Source: Burkholderiales bacterium
GTDB taxonomy: Bacteria > Pseudomonadota > Gammaproteobacteria > Burkholderiales > Burkholderiaceae_C
Reading direction: 5' to 3'
DNA: 64,000 nucleotides
Assembly: GCA_021732385.1 (NCBI GenBank)
Contig: JAKFVA010000001.1
Coordinates: 1 to 64,000, forward strand
Shown here: positions 17,005 to 25,036 of the stretch, in pieces
Layout: each line of letters opens with the position of its first letter
How positions within the stretch are numbered: the stretch's first letter is position 1
Notes under the pieces: generated by a model
The model's input: only the letters and a program-made list of their open reading frames with translations
Told to the model about the DNA's origin: nothing
Database searches by the model: none
Position numbers and translations under genes: made by a program

Positions 17005-19992
17005 TTAGGCTTTCTCGACGTTGCAGATCGTCGTTTTGGTCTCTTGCATCATCGTCACGCTGTCGTAGCCGTACGTGGTCGAGGTATTGATAGCTTCGCC
17101 GCGCACCACTGGCGCTGCACCGTTGGGGTAATAAGGCAACATGTCAACGCCTTGCCAGCGACCCGAGAAGTGGAAAGGCATAAACACGGTATCAGCACCA
17201 ACCCGCTCGGTCACCTGTGCCTGCACATTCAGTCGGGCCCCGGTCGGGGTGCTGACCCAGACGCGCTCGCCGTTTCGGATGCCACGGTCAGCCGCGGTTT
17301 TGGGGTTGATCTCGACGAACATCTCTTGCTGCAGCTCAGCCAGCCAAGGATTGGAGCGAGTCTCTTCGCCGCCGCCCTCGTACTCAACCAGACGGCCCGA
17401 GGTCATGATGAGCGGGAATTTCTCATGCGCCTTGTCGGTCAGGTTCTTCTGCTGCACAGTTTTGTACAGCGTTGGCATGCGCCAGAAGGCCTTTTTGTCT
17501 TCGTGCGTTGGGTACTTGGCCATCAGGTCGGGGCGTGTGCCGTATAGCGGTTCACGGTGAACCGGTACGGCATCAGGGAAGTTCCACACTACAGCGCGAG
17601 CCTTGGCGTTGCCAAAGACGTGGCAGCCATGGTTTTTCATGGTCACACGAATGATGCCGCCCGATGAATCGGTCTTCCAGTTTTTGCCTTCAGCTGCCAC
17701 TTTTTCAGCGTCTGTCAGTTCGGTCCACCAGCCCAGCTTTTTCAGCAGGATGTGGTCAAACTCGGGGTAGCCCGTCGTGATATCGGCACCGACTGAATGC
17801 GATCCATCCTCAGCCAGCAGGTTTTTACCGTCTTTTTCCACACCAAAGTTGGCGCGGAAATTACCACCGCCGTCCATCACGTGTTTGGAGGTGTCATACA
17901 AATTGGGCGAGCCTGGATGCTTGAGCTCAGGCGTGCCGTAGCAAGGCCATGGCAGACCGAAGTAGTCCCCGGTGAAGTCGTAGCCGGTTTCCTTGTCTTT
18001 GCCGCCTTTGGCTTTGAGCGTTTTCACGTCAAACAAATGCATGTTGCGCATGTGCGCTTTCAGGCGCTCGGGGCTTTGGCCGGTGTAGCCAATGGTCCAT
18101 ACCGACTTGTTGATTTCGCGCAGGATATCTTCAGGCACAGGTTCGTCCATGCCTTTGATTTTTTGCATTTTGAAATTTTTCGACAGCTCTTTGGCAAAAC
18201 CCAGCTTCTCGGCCATCTGGTGCATGATCATGTGATCGGAGCGGCTCTCCCAAAGCGGATCAATCACTTTCTCGCGCCACTGAAGAGAACGGTTGGATGC
18301 CGTGGCTGAGCCGCTGGTTTCAAACTGTGTGGCTGCTGGCAGCAAGTAGACCGCGCGGTTGGCACTGACCTCGCGCTTGGCATCTGACAATACTTTTTTG
18401 CCTTGGTCGTTCAAGGGCATGGCGGCCATGGCTGCGGTTGCTGATGGATATGGATCCACCACCACCAGCAGATCAAGCGCATGCATGGCTGCCTGCATTT
18501 CAACACCGCGAGTCTGCGAGTTGGGGGCGTGACCCCAGAAGAACATGGCGCGCAGATTGGCGTCCTGATCGATCAGCTCGTTTTTCTCCAGCACGCCGTC
18601 CACCCAGCGCGATACCGTGATGCCAGACTTGCCCATCATGCCGGGCGCATACTGCTTTTTCATCCACTCAAAGTCCACACCCCAGACCTTGGCGAAATGC
18701 TTGAACGAGCCTTCTGCCAAACCGTAATAGCCGGGCAGCGAATCGGGATTAGGGCCGACGTCAGTTGCACCTTGCACGTTGTCGTGGCCACGGAAGATAT
18801 TAGTGCCACCACCCGACACGCCCACGTTGCCTAGCGCCAACTGCAAGATGCACGAGGCGCGAACAATGGCGTTGCCAGTGGTGTGCTGGGTTTGGCCCAT
18901 GCACCAAACTATGGTTGATGGCCGGTTCTTGGCCATCATTTCAGCAGCTTTATAAACCTGTGCTTCTGGCACGCCGCAGACTTCTTCCACCTTGTCCGGC
19001 GTCCACTTGGCCATCACTTCTTCTTTGACCTTGTCCATGCCGTAGACGCGGTCATTGATGTATTTCTTGTCTTCCCAACCATTCTTGAAGATGTGATGCA
19101 ACATGCCAAACAGGAAGGCAATGTCAGAACCCGAACGAATGCGGATGTAGTCGTCGGCTTTGGCCGCCGTACGGGTGAAGCGCGGGTCGACCACAATCAT
19201 CTTGCAGCCGGTTTCCTTGGCGTGCAGCATGTGCAGCAGGCTGACCGGGTGGGCTTCGGCAGCATTGGAGCCAATGTACATGGCGCATTTGCTGTTTTGC
19301 ATGTCGTTGTAGGAGTTGGTCATGGCGCCATACCCCCAGGTATTGGCTACACCAGCCACCGTGGTGGAGTGGCAAATACGGGCCTGGTGGTCGCAGTTGT
19401 TGCTGCCCCACAGGCTCATCCACTTGCGCAGCAAATAGGCTTGTTCGTTGTTGTGCTTGGACGAGCCCACCACGTAAACCGAATCCGGACCGCTTTCTTT
19501 TTTAAGCGCCAGCATCTTGTCGGTGATTTCTTTCAGCGCCACGTCCCAGCTGATACGCTCATATTTGCCGTTAACCAGCTTCATGGGGTAGCGCAGGCGG
19601 AACTCACCGTGGCCGTGCTCACGCAAGGCCGCACCCTTGGCGCAATGGGCACCCAGGTTGATGGGGGAGTCGAACACGGCTTCCTGGCGCACCCAAACGC
19701 CGTTTTCCACAATGGCGTCAACCGCGCAGCCCACTGAACAGTGGGTGCAAATCGTGCGTTTGACTTCAATCTTGCCGTCGCCGATGGCTACCTTGCCTTC
19801 AGCAGCTTTGGCTTTTTTCACCAGCACCAACTGCGTGGCGGCTATGCCGACGCCCAGGCCCAGGCCAGAGCGGCGCAAAAAGGCGCGGCGGTCTACCGTG
19901 GGCAAGGCATTAGACAAACCCCGGCGCAGGCTGTGCACAAACGGGGACAGAGTGGCGGCCGAGGCAGCGCCGGATTTTTTGGTAAGCAACAT
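17005..19992 (-). CDS. fdhA: Formate dehydrogenase molybdopterin (alpha) subunit, Tat-exported
   Basis: This 995-residue catalytic subunit oxidises formate to CO2. A Tat signal lies at about residues 33-55 (DRRAFLRRSGLGLGVG). The proximal [4Fe-4S] ligands are C82, C85, C89 and C117. The active-site motif is RICHSTTVAGVANTWGYGAM with metal-ligand Cys207 and His208, so it is the Cys form, not the selenocysteine form. The C-terminal molydopterin dinucleotide-binding domain contains PLIMTSGRLVEYEGGGEETR and NGERVWVSTPTGARLNVQAQ. It is co-exported with FdhB and docks on FdhC. Preceded by a 72-residue Tat protein typical of FDH3 loci. Confidence 0.96.
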   Translation of the reverse strand: MLLTKKSGAASAATLSPFVHSLRRGLSNALPTVDRRAFLRRSGLGLGVGIAATQLVLVKKAKAAEGKVAIGDGKIEVKRTICTHCSVGCAVDAIVENGVWVRQEAVFDSPINLGAHCAKGAALREHGHGEFRLRYPMKLVNGKYERISWDVALKEITDKMLALKKESGPDSVYVVGSSKHNNEQAYLLRKWMSLWGSNNCDHQARICHSTTVAGVANTWGYGAMTNSYNDMQNSKCAMYIGSNAAEAHPVSLLHMLHAKETGCKMIVVDPRFTRTAAKADDYIRIRSGSDIAFLFGMLHHIFKNGWEDKKYINDRVYGMDKVKEEVMAKWTPDKVEEVCGVPEAQVYKAAEMMAKNRPSTIVWCMGQTQHTTGNAIVRASCILQLALGNVGVSGGGTNIFRGHDNVQGATDVGPNPDSLPGYYGLAEGSFKHFAKVWGVDFEWMKKQYAPGMMGKSGITVSRWVDGVLEKNELIDQDANLRAMFFWGHAPNSQTRGVEMQAAMHALDLLVVVDPYPSATAAMAAMPLNDQGKKVLSDAKREVSANRAVYLLPAATQFETSGSATASNRSLQWREKVIDPLWESRSDHMIMHQMAEKLGFAKELSKNFKMQKIKGMDEPVPEDILREINKSVWTIGYTGQSPERLKAHMRNMHLFDVKTLKAKGGKDKETGYDFTGDYFGLPWPCYGTPELKHPGSPNLYDTSKHVMDGGGNFRANFGVEKDGKNLLAEDGSHSVGADITTGYPEFDHILLKKLGWWTELTDAEKVAAEGKNWKTDSSGGIIRVTMKNHGCHVFGNAKARAVVWNFPDAVPVHREPLYGTRPDLMAKYPTHEDKKAFWRMPTLYKTVQQKNLTDKAHEKFPLIMTSGRLVEYEGGGEETRSNPWLAELQQEMFVEINPKTAADRGIRNGERVWVSTPTGARLNVQAQVTERVGADTVFMPFHFSGRWQGVDMLPYYPNGAAPVVRGEAINTSTTYGYDSVTMMQETKTTICNVEKA

Positions 19993-20015
19993 GGAGACTC
20001 TCCTGAAGTTGAGAG

Positions 20016-20234
20016 TTAAACGAGGGTGGTTTTGTAGTACAGCTTGACGTGTTCCGTCAGGCTGTAGCCGCCGCCTTTGGCGGGCGCCTTGGCAGAGGCC
20101 GTCGCAGTCGGCTCGGTCTGCCGAATTGCAGGTACAACGGTAGCGACTGCGGCTACGGCACCCACAACACTGGCACCCGCAAACAGCTTGCGGCGTGAAA
20201 GTGACTGGGTGGGCTGGCTATTTAGCTGGCTCAT
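20016..20234 (-). CDS. Small Tat-signal protein of the formate dehydrogenase locus
   Basis: The start at 20234 (GGAGA ribosome-binding site) gives 72 residues: MSQLNSQPTQSLSRRKLFAG and then ASVVGAVAAVATVVPA, a twin-arginine signal (SRRKLF), followed by a short mature part ending GGGYSLTEHVKLYYKTTLV. This matches the known family described as formate dehydrogenase region TAT target, nearly always immediately upstream of the FDH alpha gene. Its role is not established; export or assembly of FDH is presumed. It is the first gene of the fdhA transcript as far as spacing shows. Confidence 0.85.
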   Translation of the reverse strand: MSQLNSQPTQSLSRRKLFAGASVVGAVAAVATVVPAIRQTEPTATASAKAPAKGGGYSLTEHVKLYYKTTLV

Positions 20235-20677
20235 GGTGTGTCTCCAAATACGTTCCAAGATAGGAACTGAACTGCATACCCAGTGGAATGTAACAACGCG
20301 CACCAACTTGGGCAAGTAAGGGCAAACGCTAGCGTCGTACTTTGAGCTGCGAGATAGCCACCTGAGGCATCACCGGTCAGCGCCGTTGTAAGTATTGATT
20401 TTTTGAGCGCTCTGCTTTAGACAACCCAGTTTGCTCTCAGGCACAAAGTAAATCAATTTGAATCAAGTACTTACCAAGCTGTGGGTTCTTTGCCAAGTTC
20501 ACATCTTGATTGACGCTGTGCCGACTCAATTTGGATTTGTAAGCTTGGCAGAACACCCAATACAACAAAAGCATGCAAAAAATAATTCCAACTCAAGGGC
20601 CGCACAAGCAACTTCGCAGATACAAATCCGAGCAATTTAGTGGGTTGCTTTTTACCCGGCAGATGCTGCGCTTTAGC
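20235..20677. other. 443-bp non-coding gap, probable FDH3 promoter region
   Basis: No convincing gene is seen here. Short frames at 20458-20640 and 20573-20875 lack homology and overlap the TorD gene or its end. An inverted repeat GTTCC-AAGATA-GGAAC (20252-20267) lies 18-33 bp upstream of the Tat-gene start and could be an operator or mRNA hairpin. Several TTGAT words occur near 20393-20515, but none forms a proper FNR box. The fdhA-side promoter should lie in this gap. Confidence 0.4.
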
Positions 20678-21361
20678 TCAGGTAAGCAAATCAAAGCCCT
20701 GGGTTTCAACGCTGATGAAAGCCCGGGTGAACTCGGCCAGAGCGCGATAAAAACGTGCTTTGGGATAGTCGGTAATGGCATCACACATTTGCATGGCCCA
20801 GGGTTGGACATGATCGCCAAAAAAGGCTTTTTGCTGGCTCAGGTTGGAAACCGTCACATCATCACCAGCAATTAAAAACCGCATGACTTCGCACAGGTAG
20901 GCAAAGTGGTCTTCGGTTTCAAACACGCTCTCGCCGCGCTCTAGGCCAAGTTTGGCCAAGTCATCGCGCAAGCGCACCAGCGGTTTTTCGTTGAGAAAAC
21001 CGCTGAGGTAATGGGAGCCAAACAAATACACCTCGGGCTTGCTCATGCCGCCAAACAAGGCGTTGTATTCGTCTTTCAGGGCTTGTTCACTCATCTCGCG
21101 CGCCAGGCCAATCAACGCGGCCCAGGGCTCTTCCAGAAAAGCCCCCGCAGCTGGTGCCTGCGTCACCGCCACGCGAATCGCCGCCAGGAGCTCAGTGCTG
21201 GGCGCAGCGTAATACAACTGGCTGAGCACGCCGTAGATTTCGGCGCGCGCGGTTTCTTCGTCAAGCGCATTGGAGGCAGCTGGGCTGAGCTGAATCACTT
21301 GCGCCATGGGGCCCAGCGCGTCGTTGTCAGTAGTGTCGGTGGCGGCGTTTTGCATGGTCAA
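20678..21361 (-). CDS. TorD/DmsD-family Tat chaperone for formate dehydrogenase
   Basis: This 227-residue all-helical protein is of the TorD/DmsD superfamily, cytoplasmic chaperones that hold molybdoenzyme precursors until the cofactor is inserted. Visible features are EETARAEIYGVLSQLYYAAP, the mid-region EYNALFGGMSKPEVYLFGSHY, and TEDHFAYLCEVMRFLI, which corresponds to the conserved E-x-D-H patch. It lies 11 bp after the polyferredoxin gene and upstream of the exported FDH genes, so FdhA is the likely client (inference). Confidence 0.88.
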   Translation of the reverse strand: MTMQNAATDTTDNDALGPMAQVIQLSPAASNALDEETARAEIYGVLSQLYYAAPSTELLAAIRVAVTQAPAAGAFLEEPWAALIGLAREMSEQALKDEYNALFGGMSKPEVYLFGSHYLSGFLNEKPLVRLRDDLAKLGLERGESVFETEDHFAYLCEVMRFLIAGDDVTVSNLSQQKAFFGDHVQPWAMQMCDAITDYPKARFYRALAEFTRAFISVETQGFDLLT

Positions 21362-21372
21362 TTGCTAGGGGC

Positions 21373-23496
21373 TTAAAGGTCGGTAATCTTGGCTTCGTTT
21401 TGTGCGGAGTACAGGTCAATCACCCGGCAGTCGGCGCACATTTTCAGGCGCTCCAGCGCCTCACCCTGGAACATGCTGTGGCCCGCCAGTTTGGTCAGCA
21501 TGCCCTCAATGGCTTTGAGCGTGCCAAACGGCTTGGCGCAGCGCACGCAGGCATAAGGCTGCATCTCATTGATAACGCGGTATTCCTTGCGCTGCGGCGT
21601 GAGAAGCAGCCGCGGCACCAGGGTAATGGCGTCTTCCGGGCAGGTGGTGGCGCACAGGCCGCACTGCACGCAGTTTTTTTCCATGAAGCGCAACTGCGGC
21701 AAGGCAGCATTGTCTTGCAGCGCGCTCGCCGGGCAGGCATTGATGCATGACAGGCACAGCGTGCATTTGTCTTTGTCAATCGCCAGGCTGCCAAAGGGCG
21801 CGCCGTTCACGGGCAGGGCAATCTGCTCGGGCAGCTTAGCTGGTGCGTGCTCTATCAGGTGGTCCAACGCCAGCTCCAGCGTACTGCGCTTTTCTTGCGC
21901 TACGGCAAAGCGGGCGGCCGCCTTGGGCAATACATTGCGCTGGGCCACTGCGCTTTGCAAGGCAGTATCCAGTTGGGCGACTGCCGTGGCCTGCACCAGT
22001 TGCAGGTGCGTGCCGCTGTAGCCCAGGCCATTGAGCAGCGTTTGAGCGACCTGCATTTGCGCTTGCAAGCCGCTGGTGTACTGCGGCGCTTCTTCTTGCG
22101 TGGTAAGCACCAGCACTTGCGACGCGCCCAATGCAATGGCACTCAACCACAGGTCAATGCCCGTGCTGGCGGTGTGCCACAACGCCACCGGAATCACATT
22201 GGCCGGCACGCCACGGGCCTTCTTTAGTTGAGCCGAGCGACCCAGCTGTTCAACCAGGGCCAGCCCCGCTTCCTGGCTGTGCAACAGCAGTACCGCGTCT
22301 TTGCCTCCTGCCCTGGCATAAGTGGACAACAGGGTTTTGAGCTTGACGCCCTGCTCGCTGGCGCGCGGGTAGGCAAAGGTCAGCGCCCCCGTGGGGCAGA
22401 CGGTGGTGCAGGCACCGCAGCCGACGCATAAATTGGGATTGACCTTGATCTGCTGGCGCGATTTCTCGCTGCTGATGGCCTGCGCCGAACAAATGTCGAT
22501 GCAGGCACTGCAGCCCACGGCGGTATTGCGGCTGTGAGCGCAGAGCTTTTGCTTGTATTGGAAAAACTTGGGTTTGTCGAACTCGCCCACCAGATTGCGC
22601 AGCTTGAGCACAGTGGCCATGTCAACTGCCTGCCCCGCGCCCGTGGAACCAGCCGCAACGTGAAAGTAGCCCTGCGGCGGTGCGTGTTGCACAAAGCCGG
22701 TGGCGGCTGGCACCGCTGCACGCAAATCCAGCACCATGTCAAAGGTTTCGCTGAAATCCTCGGCATCGCGGGTGAAGTCAATCGCACCAGCCACCTGGCA
22801 AACCTTGACGCAAGCGCGGTGCGACTGGCACTTGGCCATATCAATCTGGTAGTCGAGCCCAATTGCGCCCTCGGGACACACCTGCACGCAGGCATTGCAG
22901 CGGGTGCACAAGTCCAGATCAATCGGATTGCCTTGCGACCACTTGAGCTCAAACGCGCCCAGCCAGCCCTGCAGGCTTTGCAAGCTGCCCGAGAGCACCG
23001 GGTAGCGGCGCTCCTGCGCGCCCCCTGCGCTGCCTGGCCCTTGTGCAAACAGCGTCACGTTCAGCACATCACTCACCAGGCCAGCCACTTGTTCTGCTGC
23101 ATCCAGCGGGCCAATCACCAGCAAGCGGCCACTGCTTTTGTAGGTGACCGTGGTCACCGGCTCGGCATCAGGCAAATGCGCGGCTGCCAGCAACGCGGCC
23201 AACTTGGGCATGGCCTGCGCGGCGTCACGGCTCCAGCCGCCAGTCTCACGGATGTTGACGAATTTGATCACCGAGGTAGCGCCCTCGGTCTGCTCGCCCA
23301 GCTCGGCAAACAGACGCTTTTCCTGCGTGCAGGCCACCACCACGTCGTCGCCGGTTTTGATGGCTTGCTGAAAAGCCCCTGCCTCGCGGCGGCACAGGGT
23401 GCTGTGCAGCGTCAGCGTTTCATTGAGTGCCGTGCCCAACAACGTGGGGTTGAGCGGCATGGTCTGGTTGCAGTCGCAAATCAGGGTGGTGGACAT
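21373..23496 (-). CDS. Multi-cluster 4Fe-4S ferredoxin protein of the FDH3 locus
   Basis: This 707-residue cytoplasmic protein has an N-terminal CDCN segment and at least six ferredoxin-type Cys sets: CTRCNACVQVCPEGAIG with CQSHRACVKVC, then CSACIDICSAQAI with CVGCGACTTVCPTGAL, then CTLCLSCINACPASAL with CVQCGLCATTCPEDAI. It lacks a flavin or Mo domain, so it is probably an electron-transfer or assembly factor. It sits in the conserved set DUF3305-DUF3306-4Fe4S-TorD next to FDH3. The upstream DUF3306 frame overlaps its start by 77 bp, an unusually long overlap. Confidence 0.85.
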   Translation of the reverse strand: MSTTLICDCNQTMPLNPTLLGTALNETLTLHSTLCRREAGAFQQAIKTGDDVVVACTQEKRLFAELGEQTEGATSVIKFVNIRETGGWSRDAAQAMPKLAALLAAAHLPDAEPVTTVTYKSSGRLLVIGPLDAAEQVAGLVSDVLNVTLFAQGPGSAGGAQERRYPVLSGSLQSLQGWLGAFELKWSQGNPIDLDLCTRCNACVQVCPEGAIGLDYQIDMAKCQSHRACVKVCQVAGAIDFTRDAEDFSETFDMVLDLRAAVPAATGFVQHAPPQGYFHVAAGSTGAGQAVDMATVLKLRNLVGEFDKPKFFQYKQKLCAHSRNTAVGCSACIDICSAQAISSEKSRQQIKVNPNLCVGCGACTTVCPTGALTFAYPRASEQGVKLKTLLSTYARAGGKDAVLLLHSQEAGLALVEQLGRSAQLKKARGVPANVIPVALWHTASTGIDLWLSAIALGASQVLVLTTQEEAPQYTSGLQAQMQVAQTLLNGLGYSGTHLQLVQATAVAQLDTALQSAVAQRNVLPKAAARFAVAQEKRSTLELALDHLIEHAPAKLPEQIALPVNGAPFGSLAIDKDKCTLCLSCINACPASALQDNAALPQLRFMEKNCVQCGLCATTCPEDAITLVPRLLLTPQRKEYRVINEMQPYACVRCAKPFGTLKAIEGMLTKLAGHSMFQGEALERLKMCADCRVIDLYSAQNEAKITDL

Positions 23497-24169
23497 CGTT
23501 TTCTTTGGGTGGCTGGTCTGCGCTCAGTACCACCGCCTGTGTGGCGGGTGGTTGCTGGGCAGAGGTGGCTGCGGGATCGCTATCGCTGTCTGGCGTTGAC
23601 TCTGCCACGCTTTGGGCAGGCTGCGCATCGGGGGTTTCAGCAAGCGCAGCGGGCGGCGGGGTGGCAGGCGGCGGGGTTACGGCGTGGCCCTTAAGCGCCT
23701 TGTCTTCGTCAGTGTCTTCATTAAACAGGTTCATAAACTTGGCGCTGGCCATTTGCCGCAGCATCGATTCGGGGATGGGCTCTGATATGGAATAGTCTTC
23801 AATATAGGTGTCCAGCCCGTCCATGATGTTGTAGTGCGGATCAGTGAAAAGCTTTCGCATGGCGGCGTTTTTCACCTCGGGCGTGACACCACGCGCCATG
23901 AAGGGCTTGAAATCGCCATCCAGCGAGAGTTGCTGTACGTCTTGCAAGGTGGGCAGTTTGATTTCAGCTGGCGGTTCTGCAAGCGCTTGTGCTGGCGCTG
24001 ACGCCACAGCAGCCGGCTGGGCCTCGTGGGTGGGCGACTGCCTGGCCGTGGCAACCGCAGCGACAGCGCCCGGCAGCGGCGCACTGGGTGTTTCTTGCTC
24101 TAACGGCTTGCCCAGCTGCACATCGCTCTTGCGACGCGCCCAGCGACCTAAAAAACCGTCGGCACTCAT
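23420..24169 (-). CDS. DUF3306 protein of the FDH3 locus
   Basis: The start at 24169 gives MSADGFLGRWARRKSDVQLG, the typical DUF3306 opening, and 249 residues. The conserved core (about residues 85-175) contains LPTLQDVQQLSLDGDFKPFM, ARGVTPEVKNAAMRKLF and DPHYNIMDGLDTYIEDY. The C-terminal third is acidic and Pro/Ala-rich. The family is of unknown function and travels with DUF3305 and formate dehydrogenase genes. The last 77 bp run into the next gene in another frame; the tail sequence there (HHPDLRLQPDHAAQ) looks like a readthrough of that frame, so the native stop may have been lost. Confidence 0.8.
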   Translation of the reverse strand: MSADGFLGRWARRKSDVQLGKPLEQETPSAPLPGAVAAVATARQSPTHEAQPAAVASAPAQALAEPPAEIKLPTLQDVQQLSLDGDFKPFMARGVTPEVKNAAMRKLFTDPHYNIMDGLDTYIEDYSISEPIPESMLRQMASAKFMNLFNEDTDEDKALKGHAVTPPPATPPPAALAETPDAQPAQSVAESTPDSDSDPAATSAQQPPATQAVVLSADQPPKENDVHHPDLRLQPDHAAQPHVVGHGTQ

Positions 24170-24191
24170 GGGGCTGTTCTCAAAACGATGC

Positions 24192-24752
24192 TCATTGCGG
24201 CGGCCCGCCGCCATATTTCTTGCCGGTGCTGACCGACGCGGGGTTGCCAAAGCGGTCTTGCAGCGGCTGGAAACTCACGGGGCGCTGGCGGCGCTTGGGC
24301 TCGGGCACGTAATTCGCCTGCACAAAAGCCTGCAAGTGGGCCACCACGTCGGGCGGCGCGGGCACTTGCTCCACGGTTTCCTGCGCGTCCAGCAACCGGC
24401 CTGCGTGGTAGTAGCTGAGCGTGACCACCAGCGGCAGCGCCACCGGTTCTTCGCCCATGCCTTCCACCTGGTCCATGCGCCACATCACCCAAAAACACGG
24501 CGCTTCTGACGTCGCATTCAGGTAATGGCCCTCGGCGTCATCGGCCTGCATTTGCACGCTGTAGCCAGGGTACAGCCAGCGCTGCTGGTCTGCGCTGTGC
24601 AGCAACTGGCGGGGCGTGCGGCCAAACGATGGCTGGTCTTGCAACACGCTGTCCAGCACCCAGCGCCAGTCTTGCCAGCGCGCGGCAGGGCCGGTAACGC
24701 GCTCGCGGCGCATCACAACGGCAACTTGCAAGGTGGAGGTGGGAGTAGACAT
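24192..24752 (-). CDS. DUF3305 protein of the FDH3 locus
   Basis: The start at 24752 gives a 186-residue protein beginning MSTPTSTLQVAVVMRRERVT, followed by WQDWRWVLDSVLQD, the DUF3305 signature, and RMDQVEGMGEEPVALPLVVT in the middle. Function is unknown; the family co-occurs with DUF3306 and FDH. An in-frame ATG at 24779 would add nine residues. Further extension would enter the repeat element at 24798-25036. It is the first gene of the minus-strand accessory set, so its promoter must lie in or near that element or come from the fds genes upstream. Confidence 0.8.
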   Translation of the reverse strand: MSTPTSTLQVAVVMRRERVTGPAARWQDWRWVLDSVLQDQPSFGRTPRQLLHSADQQRWLYPGYSVQMQADDAEGHYLNATSEAPCFWVMWRMDQVEGMGEEPVALPLVVTLSYYHAGRLLDAQETVEQVPAPPDVVAHLQAFVQANYVPEPKRRQRPVSFQPLQDRFGNPASVSTGKKYGGGPPQ

Positions 24753-24797
24753 GGCTTGACGGTGAATCAGGGATGCCATTATGCAGTTGAGGCAGTG

Positions 24798-25036
24798 GGC
24801 ACGCCATCGATACTCCTTACTTGATAGCGCTACCCGCACGTCCTGATTGGCTTTGAGGCCTATTTGGCCTTGAAAATAGGCGTTTTCAAGGCTTTGCAAG
24901 CCGTATTTTTGACGGTGCAGGCACCACCTTCGGCATTTTTTGCATATTTTGTGCCTTTTTCAAGGGCAAAAAGCAGCTTGAAACCAATAAGGACGTGCGG
25001 GTAGCGCTATCAAAATTTACTACCAATTTAATAGCA
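24798..25036. repeat. Inverted-repeat element (copy B), left end degraded
   Basis: The right end (about 24990-25036) is intact: read outward-in it is TGCTATTAAATTGGTAGTAA, then TTTTGATAGCGCTACCCGC. The left end preserves only TTGATAGCGCTACCCGCACG (24821-24840) plus TCC; the outer 20 bp are diverged. The inverted match continues inward (TCCTGATTGG against TCCTTATTGG). The element touches the fdsA stop codon at 25037 and separates fdsA from DUF3305. Confidence 0.8.

Noticed and set aside
17005-19992. Selenocysteine-containing formate dehydrogenase
   Set aside because: The active-site codon gives Cys (RICHSTT) with no in-frame TGA, so no SECIS element is needed.
20390-20520. Possible FNR boxes (several TTGAT words)
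   Set aside because: None has the TTGAT-N4-ATCAA symmetry; the best case has ATTGA in the right half.
20458-20640. 60-codon plus-strand frame in the FDH gap
   Set aside because: No ribosome-binding site, no homology-like pattern, and antisense to the flanking genes.
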